DNA of 64,000 nt from Chondrosia reniformis. Its lineage: Eukaryota > Porifera > Demospongiae > Chondrillida > Chondrillidae. The stretch is taken from NCBI GenBank assembly GCA_947172415.1, contig OX359189.1, forward strand, positions 5,470,501 through 5,534,500, in the 5' to 3' direction. The notes under the pieces are model-generated. The model had not been told where the DNA came from, made no database searches, and saw nothing but the letters and a program-made list of their open reading frames with translations. Each line of letters starts with the position of its first letter. Positions within the stretch are counted from its first letter, which is position 1. Positions 36,511 to 51,700 of this stretch are shown in pieces. The translations under genes and the position numbers were made by a program.

Positions 36511-39500
36511 CACCACAATTTGCAGCCATATCTTAGAGTGGGTACAAAAGTGGTATTCATTACTTCTATATTAGTTGTTTGCTCCGTTGTTTCTCAATCA
36601 CTCCTCTTCTCATCACCACTTCACCACTGTACATTAATTATTATATAAACCACTCATGTAGCCAGCAAATTAGACTTATTTAAAACTCAACCCTTGTGCA
36701 AGGAGTATAAATTTCATCCATTACTTTAAGAAATGATATTTAGTGATGGCGTTATAGCCAAACCACAACTCTTTTATCACCAAAATTCATTTTAAAAAGG
36801 GACTAACTATCAAGGAGAATCAAACCGAGTACATGTGTGTTTAGATGGGAATAGGTATAACTTTACTTGCATACAATGATAAATACTAGTGTGCAGTCAC
36901 TGTAATAATCAGACCAAAAATATTTCAATTTGCAATCACATCAAAATATTAAAGAAAAAGAAGTGAAAGCTAGCAATCACTGAAAATCAAACTAAGGGCC
37001 ACTGGCTGCTAAGCCACTGCTGATCTACCAATCAGTTACAACCACCACAGCAATGCTACCCTCTCTTTTCCACTATCATCAACTTCAGAGTGTCCAATTG
37101 ATTATCACTAAGGCCACAACTGGCTGGCCAACAAGGGATGTGCAATGTAGAACTACGTAACTGTTTTACAATTCTTTAGAGCTTAAACCTTATAGCTTTG
37201 TGTGATAAATACATCTTTTATATATATAATTTTTATTAATGCTGTTTACTAGAGCACCATATCTTAACTTCAATATTTCAACTTATTCCCTATGTAAAAA
37301 GATATTAATTGCACTATATTCAGTTAATTTTATTTATACTTGTAGTATAATAATTTACATAACCTATTGATTCTCTACAATGTCAATATAGAACATTTAC
37401 AAAGTCAGAAAATAGTCCATATTATCTATGTAAATGCCTATATAATCAATATGACACTTTTAAGAATTATTAAAAATATTATTACTGAACAGCTTTGGCA
37501 CTGATGTATTTATAGGGTTTCATTAAATGAATATATAAGCTACTGTATTCAACATAAATATTTAATTTTTACAATGAATACAAAAAACGTTTTTAAATTT
37601 TTAGTAAAATGACAACCCAATGACTCTCTACAGTGTCACTTTAGTACATTTACAGAGATAGAACATAGTCTATATTGTGTAAAGGTGTATGTATATAATA
37701 TAGCACAAAAAAACAATATGATACGTTTAAAATGATTACTAAGCAGCTTTGGCAGTAATGCATATAAATGCTATCATTAAATGAATATATAAGTTACTAC
37801 GTATATATAACTAACTTTACTAATTAGGTTGACTAATGACTTCTGAGGTTGCTGAATGAGCCAATACATGTGCCATTCTAAGGTGCTATGTCCTCCTTGT
37901 GGTAGTGTATCTGAAGTCATAGTAACCATACTAAGTGGAAGTTCACTACTTCACCACCAGTTTTACAAGTTATCCTGGTAAACACATACCTTCCATATAA
38001 ATATATTTACAACTACAGATAACAGACACACCCATCCGCACTCATTTTTATCATCCCAAATAGATTATTACACAAAGATGTTTTGTCATAAGAAGCAGCA
38101 TACAACTATTAAATGTTTAAAATCTCTCTATGCAAGGGTATAATTTTTATTTAAGGAATGATATTTGGTTGTGATGTGAAAGCTAAACCACAACATTTTA
38201 AAAGCAGAAAGAACAATCTATGGGAATCAAATCCCGGACAGCGGACTTTTTTAACCATCATTTCATCAATAAATGAAGCTCCATGCATTCAGTCAGGAGA
38301 TGGCTACCTTATAAGGAATCTATCAGAATCAAAGTATTAAACATTAACTTCATCAATGCTGATTGCTTGTACATCGGTCTATATACGTATATGCATATAC
38401 GTAGGTATATATATCAGTCAACAAAATGGCGGATGGTTGGCTGGTTTTTGCTTTTTAAGCTTAAAAATTTCTCTTCCTTCGTCAAACATTGAATCAACGA
38501 ACGATTTAGTAACCACATTTACTAGTACTATGCAATGTAAAGTCTGAACAAAAAGCTTTTTAAAGAGTGAAATGCCTGGGTAGCAGTCACTGGAAATCAA
38601 ACTAAGGACCACTGACTGCTAAGCCACTGCTGATCTGTCATTGAGTTACAACTACATACCACAGCACTGCTACACTCACTTTTCCACTATATATAAACAA
38701 CTTCAGAATCTCGAGTTGAAGCCACAACTGGCTGGCTAAGAAGGAATGAAATGTAAGACATAGCTAAATATGAGTTACATAAATACTATTTACTCGATAT
38801 ATTTAGCACCATATCTAATTTTAAATATCTCTATACTTTTATTCCCTATGCAAAAAGCATAAGTGTCAACCGTCCCGATTTAGAAAGGATATGTCCCGCC
38901 TTGCCTACAGATGTCCCATGTCCCACTCTTGCTCCTCAATGTCCCGATTTTGAAGTGTTCTAGTTAAACACTATAAATAGCTTAGACAAACAGTTAGAGC
39001 TGTTATATATACCACATATCGTCTCTCATACAGGTTTGCATGTACTCTAAGATGGTGGATTCTACAAGCGAAGTCCAGCCCATCAACATTTCCAGCTTGT
39101 CTGAGTGTTAGAGAGTATCATGAGTGTAGTGAAATTTTGTTCCATTTGTGAGCAAATGTCCCGCCTTTTCAGCAATTCTGTCCCACTTTGGTAAATTTCA
39201 ATATAGATGGACACCTAGGAAAAAGACATTAATTTCAATTTATGCACTGCATATTTAGACATATACCTTTGTTTAAATTTGTAGTAGATATATTCCAATT
39301 ATAGCCTAATGATTCTCTATAATGTCACCATACAGTACATTTACATAGAAAGAACATAGTCCATATATTGAGTGATTGTGTATATAATATAGCATAATAT
39401 CACAATACATTGTAGTAGAAATATATATTTAAATCATAACCTAATGATTCTACAATGTCAATGTACGGCATGCACCAAAAGAAACGCCTGCACTCGCGAG

Positions 39501-41708
39501 ATTTTAGAGTATGGCACTCGACAAAGAGAGTTACATTTACACATAATTATATATATAGAACATAGTCTATAGATATTGTGTAAATGCCTATATAATTTAT
39601 ATGACCCCTTCAGAATTTCTAAAGCTTTGGCACTGCTGTATTTATATGGCTTCATTAAATGAATATGAAAGTTACTATATATATATAACTTACTTTACTC
39701 ATTTGCTTGACTAATGACTTCTGAGGTTGCAGAATGAACCAATACATGTGCCATTCTAAGGTGCTATGTCCTCCTCGTGGTAGTGTATCTGAAGTCATAG
39801 TAACCATACTAAGTGAAAGATCACTACTTCACCACCAGTTTTACAAGGTATGGGACTCCTGGTTAACACACCAGCCATATAAATGTATTTCCAGCTGTAG
39901 TTAACTGACACACCCCTCCACACCCATACTTATCATCCATTGTAGGCAGATGGTTTGTCACCCTCCAACACATCCACACACCCACACACATTTCCCATTT
40001 GTCATCATGCATCATCATAATCACCATGGATGTATGTCTCCAATATTGAAGGTCATCCTTATATACAAAAGAAAAAACCTATACTAAAATAAAGAAAAAA
40101 TATAACTATAAAGTAAATGACCAATATTTGAAATTATCAATCCATCTTCTACTTTGAAAATTCTCTTTGTTAGTAAATCTGCCTCAAGTCTGCTCCTCCA
40201 GTTCGTTTGCCTTGTTTCACAATATCAAGGACACCTTCCTAGCCCAGAATCTACCTGATTAACCCATTTCTTACTGTATCAGAGCTGCTTACGTACTCCT
40301 TCAATTTTCCTCAATAAATTGAACTGTATGGCTTGCACTCTCAATTCCTGTTGTTTTGATTAACTCCACAATTTGCAGCCATATCTTAGAGTGGGTACAA
40401 AAGTGGTATTCATTACTTCTATATTAGTTTTTTGCTCCGTTGTTTCTCAATCACTCCTCTTGCTGATTCTCATCACCACTTCACCACCGTACATTAATTA
40501 TTATATATACTTTTATCACCAAAATTCATTTTAAAAAAGGGACTAACTATCAAGGAGAATCGAACCAAGTAGATACAGCTGATTTTTTATTTCATCACTA
40601 TATGTAGTTCTGCGGAATTAGTCAGGAAATGGCTGCCTTTCTCAGAATCAACCATTAAACATAAACTACTTCAAAGCTGATTGCTTGTACATCAGCCCAA
40701 ATAAAGTCAACAGTGACATGTGTGTTTAGATGGGAATAGGTATAACTTTACTTGCATACAATGATAAATACTAGTGTGCAGTCACTGTAATAATCAGACC
40801 AAAAATATTTCAATTTACAATCACATCAAAATATTAAAGAAAAAGAAGTGAAAGCTAGCAATCACTGAAAATCAAACTAAGGGCCACTGGCTGCTAAGCC
40901 ACTGCTGATCTGCCAATCAGTTACAACCACCACAGCAATGCTACCCTCTCTTTTCCACTATCATCAACTTCAGAATGTCCAATTGATTATCACTAAGGCC
41001 ACAACTTGCTGGCCAACAAGGGATGTGCAATGTAGAACTAACTGTTTTACAATTCTTTAGAGCTTAAACCTTATAGCTTTGTGTGATAAATACATCTTTT
41101 ATATATATAAGTTTTATTAATGCTGTTTACTAGAGCACCATATCTTAATTTTAATATTTCAACTTACTCCCTATGTAAAAACACTCCATTCAGATAACTT
41201 TGTTTAAACTTGTAGTATAATAATTTACATAACCTATTGATTCTCTACAATGTCAATATAAAACATTTACAAAGTCAGAAAATAGTCCATATTGTCTATG
41301 TAAATGCCTATATAATCGATATGACACCTTAGAGTATTATTAAAAATTAAAAATATTATTACTGAACAGCTTTGGCACTGATGTATTTATAGGGTTTCAT
41401 TAAATGAATATATACGCTACTATATTCAACATTAATTTTTAGCTTATACAATAAATACAGATAACTTTTAAATTTGTAGTAAAATGACAACCCAATGACT
41501 CTCTACAGTGTCACTTTAGTACATTTACAGAGATAGAACATAGTCCATATTGTGTAAATGTGTATGTATATAATATAGCACAAAAAAAAACAATATGATA
41601 CGTTTAAAATGATTACTAAACAGCTTTGGCAGTGATGCATATAAATGCTATCAATAAATGAATAAATAAGTTACTATAAATAACTCACTTTACTAATTAG
41701 TTTGACTA

Positions 41709-44700
41709 ATGACTTCTGAGGTTGCTGAATGAGCCAATACATGTGCCATTCTAAGGTGCTATGTCCTCCTTGTGGCAGTGTATCTGAAGTCATAGTAACC
41801 ATACTAACTGAAAGTTCACTACTTCATCACCTGTGCATGTGACAAGATATGGGACTCCTGGTGAACCCTCCTCCATACATTTCTTTTTTCCCAACTGTAT
41901 ATAACTGACACACCACTCCACACTCATTTATATTACATATTGTAGACAAATATACAAAGATGGTTTGTCATCCCTCCCATACGTCCACACACCCACACAC
42001 ATGCCCCTTTCTCAATTACTCTGCTTGCTTATTCCCCTTACCACCTAACCTCTGCACATTTATATATACGTATACCACTGATGTGCAGAATAATGACTGC
42101 TGAGAAGTTTAGTTTACTTATTTAAAACTCCAATTAGTGTCGTTCTCATAGGTTGGTGTCGTTTCATGTGAAACAAGTATTACCGAGTTTTAAACCTCCA
42201 TGCAGAGATATATATTACATCCATTATTTTAGGGAAGAATATTTAGTAGTGATATGATATCCAAATCACAACTGCCTCATCATTAAACATTAAAAGTCAT
42301 TTCAAAGTGAAAAAAGAAAGAACAGTCAACTGGAATCGAACCCAGGAGAGCCGAATTTATAGTCACCATTATATATAGCTCCATGAATTCAGTCCGGAGT
42401 GGCTACCGTACAAGGAGTCCATCAGAATCAAAGCATTCAAGTAAACATACACTACTTAAGAACTCAGTGTCTGTACATATATAATTCAACCGTGAAATAC
42501 ACCTACTGCTACTTGCAAACTTATGCTGATAGACACAAATTGTAAACAATTAATTTTATTGAGCTAGAGATGCGAATGACGGAGTGGAAAGATAATGTGA
42601 ATCTGTGGTCCGCTCTTACGTATGTACATACATTTAGGCATGTACTTGGTTTTTTCGTCCAGTCTTTACACCAGAGAAGATCTTTTCTTTACTACTTTGT
42701 AACTCTACCTCAGACAATTCCCTTGACATTAAACTGCTTTCGCCTTCACTAACTCCCTCAGCCTCCACCTTTCTTCTCTTAGATTCCTGTGCAAGTGAAG
42801 TGACCTGTCGTGTCTTGGGGTGTCACTTACAGTCTTGGTCTCCCTGTGGTCCAGTTTGACTGAAGACACCCAATCAGGATCCTTAGATTCATAGAGAGCA
42901 GAAGGTATTTATTTGATAAAATGGTGTGAACAGACTCGAACATTCGATAGGCTCCTATTCAAGTCCTTCCTTCAAATTATGACAAGCCATGCTCTTCGTC
43001 TTCTTTCGCTCAGTTCTTTGGTGTTTACCCCTTCATTCTCGATTATGGAGGCAAACGATAAAAACTCTTGTCCTTATCCCGGCCATTGCTACCTAACCCT
43101 TCAGAATCTCTATTTGATTTGGAGGTTAAAGTTTGTTTTATACACTTGAGTTTTATTAGGACTCTTTAAAATAAATCTTCTTTTTTTGTTTAAATGACAA
43201 CCTAATGACTTTCTACAATGTCACTTTAGTACATTCACACAGACAGAAGATACATAGTTCATATTGTGTGATTGTGTATACAATATAACCTATATTTTGC
43301 AAATGATTATACTAAATACCTTTCAAATTGGCAGTGATGCATATAAATGCTATCATTAAATGAATATATAAGTTACTATATATAACTAACTTTACTAATT
43401 TGTTTGACTAATGACTTCTGAGGTTGCTGAATGAGCCAATACATGTGCCATTCTAAGGTGCTATGTCCTCCTTGTGGTAGTGTATCTAAAGTCATAGTAA
43501 CCATACTAAGTGGAAGTTCACTACTTCACCACCAGTTTTACAAGTTATCCTGGTAAACACATACCTTCCATATAAATATATTTACAACTACAGATAACAG
43601 ACACACCCATCCGCACTCATTTTTATCATCCCAAATAGATTATTACACAAAGATTTTTTGTCATAAGAAGCAGCATACAACTATTAAATGTTTAAAACCT
43701 CTCTATGCAAGGGTATAAATATTTATTTAAGGAATGATATTTGGTTGTGATGTGAAAGCCAAACTACAACATTTTAAAAGCAGAAAGAACAATCTATGGG
43801 AATCAAATCCCGCACAGCGGACTTTTTCAACCATCATTTCATCATTAAATGAAGCTCCATGCAATCAGTCAGGAGATGGCTACCTTATAAGGAATCTATC
43901 AGAATCAAAGTATTAAACATTAACTTCATCAATGCTGATTGCTTGTACATCAGTCTATATATATGCACATATGTTTATATCAGTCAACAAAATGGCGGAT
44001 GGTTGGCTGGTTTTTGCTTTCTAAGCTTAAAACTTTCTCTTCCTTCGTCAAACATTGAATCAACGAACGATTTAGTAACCACATTTACTAGTACTATGCA
44101 ATGTAAAGTCTGAACAAAAAGCTTTTTAAAGAGTGAAATGCCTGGGTAGCAGTCACTGGAAATCAAACTAAGGACCACTGACTGCTAAGCCACTGCTGAT
44201 CTGTCATTGAGTTACAACTACATACCACAGCACTGCTACACTCACTTTTCCACTATATATAAACAACTTCAGAATCTCTAATTGAAGCCACAACTGGCTG
44301 GCTAACAAGGAATGAAATGTAAGACATAGCTAAATATGAGTTACATAAATACTGTTTACTCGATATAGCACCATATCCAATTTTAAATATCTCTATACTT
44401 TTATTCCCTATGCAAAAAACATAAGTGTCAACCGTCCCGATTTAGAAAGGATATGTCCCGCCTTGCCTACAGATGTCCCACTGTCCCACTCTAGCTCCTC
44501 AATGTCCCGATTTTGAAGTGTTCTAGTTAAACACTATAAATAGCTTAGACAAACAGTTACAGCTGTTTTAACGGTGATATATACCACATATGGTCTCTCA
44601 TACAGGTTTGCATATACTCTAAGATGGTGGATTCTACAAGTGAAGTCCAGTCCATCAACGTTTTCAGCTTGTCTGAGTGTTAGAGAGTATCGCGAGTGTA

Positions 44701-47386
44701 GTGAAATTTTGTCCCATTTGTGAGCAAATGTCCCGCTTTTTCAGCAATTTTGTCCCACTTTGGTAAATTTCAATATAGATGAACACCTAGGAAAAAGACA
44801 TTAATTTCAATTTATGGACTGCATATATAGACATATACCTTTGTTTATTCCAATTATAGCCTAATGATTCTCTATAATGTCACCATACAGTATATTTACA
44901 TAGAAAGAACATAGACCATATATTGAGTGATTGTGTATATAATATAGCATAATATCACAATACATTGTAGTAGAAATATATATTTAAATCATAACCTAAT
45001 GATTCTACAATGTCAATGTACGGTACGTGCCAAAAGAAACGCCTGCACTCGCGAGATTTTAGAGCATGGCACTCGACGAAAAGAGTTACATTTACACATA
45101 ATTATATACAACATAGTCTATAGATATTGTGTAAATGCCTATATAATTGATATGACCCCTTTAGAATTTCTAAAGCTTTGGCACTGCTGTATTCATATAG
45201 TTTCATTAAATGAATATGAAAGTTACTATATATAACTTCCTTTACTAATTTGTTTGACTAATGACTTCTGAGATTGCTGAATGAGCCAATAAACGTGCCA
45301 TTCTAAGGTGCTATCTCCTCCTTGTGGTAGTGTATCTGAAGTCATAGTAACCATACTAAGTGAAAGTTCACTACTTCACCACCAGTTTTACAAAATATAG
45401 GACTCCTAGCAAACACACCAGCCATATATTTCCAACTGTAGTTAACTGACACACCCATCCACACCCATACTCATCCATTGTAGACAGATGGTTTGTCACC
45501 CTCCAACACATCCACACACCCACACACATTTCCCATTTGTCCATCATTCATCCTCATAATCACCATGGATGTTTCCAATATTGAAGGTCATCCTTATATA
45601 CAAAAGAAAAAACCTATACTAAAATAGAAAAATAATATAACTAAGGAGTAAATGACCAATATTTGAAATTATCAATCCATCTTCTACTTTGAAAATTCTC
45701 TTTGTTAGTTGATCTGCCTCAAGTCTGCTCCTCCAGTTCGTTTGCCTTGTTTCACAATATCAAGGACGCCTTCCTAGCCCAGAATCTACCTGATTAACCC
45801 ATTTCTTACTGTATCAGAGCTACTTACGTATCCCTTCAATTTTCCTCAATAAATTGAACTGTATGGCTTACACTCTCAATTCCTGTTGTTTTGATTAACA
45901 CAACAATTTGCAGCCATATCTTAGAGTGGGTACAAAAGTGGTATTCATTACTTCTATATTAGTTTTTTGCTCCGTTGTTTCTCAATCACTCCTCTTGCTG
46001 ATTCTCATCACCACTTCACCACTGTACATTAATTATTATATATACCACTTATGTAGCCAGCAGAATAGTTAATTTGACTTATTTAAAACTCAACCCTCAT
46101 GTAAGGGGTATAAATTTCATCCGTTACTTTAAGAAATGATATTTAGTAATGACGTTATAGCCAAACCACAACTCTTTTATCACCAAAATTCATTTTAAAA
46201 AGGGACTAACTATCAAGGAGAATTGAACCAAGTAGATACGGCTGATTTTTTATTTCATCACTAAATGAAGTTCTGCGGAATTAGTCAGGAAATGGCTGCC
46301 TTCCTCAGAATCAACCATTAAACATAAACTACTTCAAAGCTGATTGCTTGTACATCAGCCCAAATAAAGTCAACAGTGACATGTGTGTTTAGATGGGAAT
46401 AGGTATAACTTTACTTGCATATATACAATGATAAATACTAGTGTGCAGTCACTGTAATAATCAGACCAAAAATATTTCAATTTACAATCACATCAAAATG
46501 TTAAAGAAAAAGAAGTGAAAGCTAGCAATCACTGAAAATCAAACTAAGGGCCACTGGCTGCTAAGCCACTGCTGATCTGCCAATCAGTTACAACCACCAC
46601 AGCAATGCTACCCTCTCTTTTCCACTATCATCAACTTCAGAATGTCCAATTGATTATCACTAAGGCCACAATTGGCTGGCCAACAAGGAATGCAATGTAG
46701 AACTAACTGTTTCAATATTCTTTAGAGCTTAAACCTTATAGCTTTGTGTGATAAATACATCTTTTATATATATAAGTTTTATTAATGCTGTTTACTAGAA
46801 TACCATATCTTAATTTTAATATTTCAACTTATTCCCTTTTTAAAAAGATATTAATTGCACTATATTCAGTTAATTTTGTTTATACTTGTAGTATAATAAT
46901 TTACATAATCTATTGATTTCTCTACAATGTCAATATAGAACATTTACAAAGTCAGAAAATAGTCCATATTGTCTATGTAAATGCCTATATAATCGATATG
47001 ACACCTTTAAGTATTATTAAAAATATTATTACTGAACAGCTTTGGTACTGACGTATTTATAGGGTTTCATTGAATGGATATATAAGCTACTATATTCAAC
47101 ATTAATTATTAGCTTATACAATAAATACAGATAACTTTTTTTAAATTTGTAGTAAAATGACAACCCAATGACTCTACAGTGTCCCTTTAGTACATTTACA
47201 GAGATAGAACATAGTCCATATTGTGTAAATGTGTATGTATATAATATAGCACAAAAAAACAACATGATACGTTTAAAATGATTACTAATAATAAACAGCT
47301 TTGGCAGTGATGCATATAAATGCCTTCATTAAATAAATATATAAATTCCTATATATAACTTACTTTACTAATTAGTTTGACTAATG
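41709..47386. repeat. Trimeric higher-order unit, about 5.66 kb
   Basis: Three box-to-box units of about 1.70 (THAP-containing), 1.85 and 2.12 kb. The next unit starts at 47386, and its THAP exon lies 5,663 bp after the one here. The same order, with insertions, is seen at 27.06-33.49 kb (carrying the extra 31063 block) and 33.49-41.71 kb (carrying an extra 2.66-kb spacing). Confidence 0.8.
42634..43088 (-). pseudogene. THAP zinc-finger exon, copy 4
   Basis: Nearly identical to copy 3 but with a 5-bp tandem duplication near 42795-42805 (GTGAAGTGA) that shifts frame in the middle of the charged tail. The shared TAA and the N-terminal deletion are kept. Confidence 0.7.
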
Positions 47387-47983
47387 ACTTCTGAGGTTGC
47401 TGAATAAGCCAATACATGTGCCATTCCAAGGTGCTATGTCCTCCTTGTGGTAGAGTATCTCAAGTCATAGTAACCATACTAAGTGGAAGTTCACTACTTC
47501 ATCACCTGTGCATGTGACAAGATATGGGACTCCTGGTGAATCCTCCATACATTTCTTTTTCCCAACTGTATATAACTGACACACCACTCCACACTCATTT
47601 ATATTACATATTGTAGACAAATATACAAAGATGGTTTGTCATCCTTCCCATGCATCCACATACCCACACACCCACACACATGCCCCTTTCTCAATTACTC
47701 TGCTTGCTTATTCCCCTTACCACCTAACCTCTGCACATTTATATATATCCGTATACCACTGATGTGCAGAATAATGACTGCTGAGAAGTTTAGTTTACTT
47801 ATTTAAAACTCCAATTTGTGTCGTTCTCATATGAAATAATAATATACAAGTTTCAAACCTCCATGCAGAGATATATATTACATCCATTAGTTTAGGGAAG
47901 AATATATAGTAGTGATATGATATCCAAATCACAACTGCCTCATCATTAAACATTAAAAGTCATTTCAAAGTGAAAAAAGAAAG

Positions 47984-48078
47984 AACAGTCAACGGGAATC
48001 GAACCCAGGAGAGCCGAATTTATAGTCACCATTATATATAGCTCCATGAATTCAGTCCGGAGTGGCTACCGTACAAGG
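47984..48078 (-). repeat. tRNA-derived SINE-like module, type II (representative copy)
   Basis: On the minus strand a perfect B box GGTTCGATTCCC (48005-47994) follows a D-arm-like CTCC...GGAG hairpin and a weak A box (TAGCCACTCCGG). An A-rich tail (minus-strand T-run) follows. Related copies, with B boxes eroded to GGATTTGATTCCC or similar, lie near 20.85, 22.78, 24.27, 27.65, 29.13, 34.10, 35.56, 38.22, 42.33, 43.80, 49.47, 52.54, 56.75, 57.41 and 61.02 kb. Confidence 0.65.
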
Positions 48079-48296
48079 AGTCCATCAGAATCAAAGCATT
48101 CAAGTAAACATACACTACTTAAGAACTCAGTGTCTGTACATATATAATTCAACCGTGACATACACCTACTGCTACTTGCAAACTTATACTGATAGACACA
48201 AATTGTAAACAATTAATTTTATTGAGCTAGAGATGCGAATGACGGAGTGGAAAGATAATGTGAATCTGTGGTCCGCTCTTACGTATGTACATACAT

Positions 48297-48751
48297 TTAG
48301 GCATGTACTTGGTTTTTTCGTCCAGTCTTTACACCAGAGAAGATCTTTTCTTTACTACTTTGTAACTCTACCTCAGACAATTCCCTTGACATTAAACTGC
48401 TTTCGCCTTCACTAACTCCCTCAGCCTCCACCTTTCTTCTCTTAGATTCCTGTGCAAGTGAAGTGACCTGTCGTGTCTTGGGGTGTCACTTACAGTCTTG
48501 GTCTCCCTGTGGTCCAGTTTGACTGAAGACACCCAATCAGGATCCTTAGATTCATAGAGAGCAGAAGGTATTTATTTGATAAAATGGTGTGAACAGACTC
48601 GAACATTTGATAGGCTCCTATTCAAGTCCTTCCTTCAAATTATGACAAGCCATGCTCTTCGTCTTCTTTCGCTCAGTTCTTTGGTGTTTACCCCTTCATT
48701 CTCGATTATGGAGGCAAACGATAAAAACTCTTGTCCTTATCCCGGCCATTG
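48297..48751 (-). pseudogene. THAP zinc-finger exon, copy 5
   Basis: Nearly identical to copy 4, including its 5-bp frameshifting duplication (about 48460). That shared lesion shows copies 4 and 5 arose by duplication of a 5.66-kb unit after that mutation. Confidence 0.7.
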
Positions 48752-51700
48752 CTACCTAACCCTTCAGAATCTCTATTTGATTTGGAGGTTAAAGTTTGTT
48801 TTATACACTTGAGTTTTATTAGGACTCTTTAAAATAAATCTTCTTTTTTGTTTAAATGACAACCTAATGACTTTCTACAATGTCACTTTAGTACATTCAC
48901 ACAGACAGAAGATACATAGTTCATATTGTGTGATTGCGTATACAATATAACCTATATTTTGCAAATGATTATACGAAATACCGTTCAAATTGGCAGTAAT
49001 GCATTTAAATGGTTTCATTAAATGAATAAATAAGTTACTATATATAACTTACTTTACTAATTTGTTTGACTAATGACTTCTGAGGTTGCTGAATGAGCCA
49101 ATACATGTGCCATTCTAAGGTGCTATGTCCTCTTTGTGGTAGTGTATCTAAAGTCATAGTAACCATACTAACTGAAAGTTCACTACTTCACCACCAGTTT
49201 TACAAGTTATCCTGGTAAACACATACGTACCTTCCATATAAATATATTTACAACTACAGATAACAGACACACCCATCCGCACTCATTTTTATCATCCCAA
49301 ATAGATTATTACACAAAGATTTTTTGTCATAAGAAGCAGCATACAACTATTAAATGTTTAAAACCTCTCTATGCAAGGGTATAAATATTTATTTAAGGAA
49401 TGATATTTGGTTGTGATGTGAAAGCCAAACTACAACATTTTAAAAGCAGAAAGAACAATCTATGGGAATCAAATCCCGGACAGCGGACTTTTTCAACCAT
49501 CATTTCATCATTAAATGAAGCTCCATGCAATCAGTCAGGAGATGGCTACCTTATAAGGAATCTATCAGAATCAAAGTATTAAACATTAACTTCATCAAAG
49601 CTGATTGCTTGTACCTCAGTCTATATATATGCACATATGTTTATATCAGTCAACAAAATGGCGGATGGTTGGCTGGTTTTTGCTTTCTAAGCTTAAAACT
49701 TTCTCTTCCTTCGTCAAACATTGAATCAACGAACGATTTAGTAACCACATTTACTAGTACTATGCAACGTAAAGTCTGAACAAAAAGCTTTTTAAAGAGT
49801 GAAATGCCTGGGTAGCAGTCACTGGAAATCAAACTAAGGACCACTGACTGCTATGCCACTGATGATCTGTCATTGAGTTACAACTACATACCACAGCACT
49901 GCTATACTCACTTTTCCACTATATATAAACAACTTCAGAATCTCTAGTTGAAGCCACAACTGGCTGGCTAACAAGGAATGAAATGTAAGACATAGCTAAA
50001 TATGAGTTACATAAATACTGTTTACTCGATATAGCACCATATCTAATTTTAAATATCTCTATACTTTTATTCCCTATGCAAAAAGCATAAGTGTCAACCG
50101 TCCCGATTTAGGAAGGATATGTCCCGCCTTGCCTACAGATGTCCCACTGTCCCACTCTCACTCCTCAATGTCCCGATTTTGAAGCGTTCTAGCTAAACAC
50201 TATAAATAGCTTAGACAAACAGTTACAGCTGTTTTAACGGTGATATATACCACATATGGTCTCTCACACAGGTTTGCATGTACTCTAAGATGGTGGATTC
50301 TACAAGAAAAGTCCAGTCCATCAACGTTTCCAGCTTGTTTAAATGTTAGAGAGTATCATGAGTGTAGTGAAGTTTTGTCCCATTTGTGAACAAATGTCCC
50401 GCTTTTTCAGCAACACCACAATTTGCAGCCATATCTTAGAGTGGGTACAAAAGTGGTATTCATTACTTCTATATTAGTTGTTTGCTCCGTTGTTTCTCAA
50501 TCACTCCTCTTCTCATCACCACTTCACCACTGTACATTAATTATTATATAAACCACTCATGTAGCCAGCAAATTAGACTTATTTAAAACTCAACCCTTGT
50601 GCAAGGAGTATAAATTTCATCCATTACTTTAAGAAATGATATTTAGTGATGGCGTTATAGCCAAACCACAACTCTTTTATCACCAAAATTCATTTTAAAA
50701 AGGGACTAACTATCAAGGAGAATCAAACCGAGTACATGTGTGTTTAGATGGGAATAGGTATAACTTTACTTGCATACAATGATAAATACTAGTGTGCAGT
50801 CACTGTAATAATCAGACCAAAAATATTTCAATTTGCAATCACATCAAAATATTAAAGAAAAAGAAGTGAAAGCTAGCAATCACTGAAAATCAAACTAAGG
50901 GCCACTGGCTGCTAAGCCACTGCTGATCTACCAATCAGTTACAACCACCACAGCAATGCTACCCTCTCTTTTCCACTATCATCAACTTCAGAGTGTCCAA
51001 TTGATTATCACTAAGGCCACAACTGGCTGGCCAACAAGGGATGTGCAATGTAGAACTACGTAACTGTTTTACAATTCTTTAGAGCTTAAACCTTATAGCT
51101 TTGTGTGATAAATACATCTTTTATATATATAATTTTTATTAATGCTGTTTACTAGAGCACCATATCTTAACTTCAATATTTCAACTTATTCCCTATGTAA
51201 AAAGATATTAATTGCACTATATTCAGTTAATTTTATTTATACTTGTAGTATAATAATTTACATAACCTATTGATTCTCTACAATGTCAATATAGAACATT
51301 TACAAAGTCAGAAAATAGTCCATATTATCTATGTAAATGCCTATATAATCAATATGACACTTTTAAGAATTATTAAAAATATTATTACTGAACAGCTTTG
51401 GCACTGATGTATTTATAGGGTTTCATTAAATGAATATATAAGCTACTGTATTCAACATAAATATTTAATTTTTACAATGAATACAAAAAACGTTTTTAAA
51501 TTTTTAGTAAAATGACAACCCAATGACTCTCTACAGTGTCACTTTAGTACATTTACAGAGATAGAACATATTCCATATTGTGTAAAGGTGTATGTATATA
51601 ATATAGCACAAAAAAACAATATGATACGTTTAAAATGATTACTAAACAGCTTTGGCAGTGATGCATATAAATGCTATCATTAAATGAATATATAAGTTAC

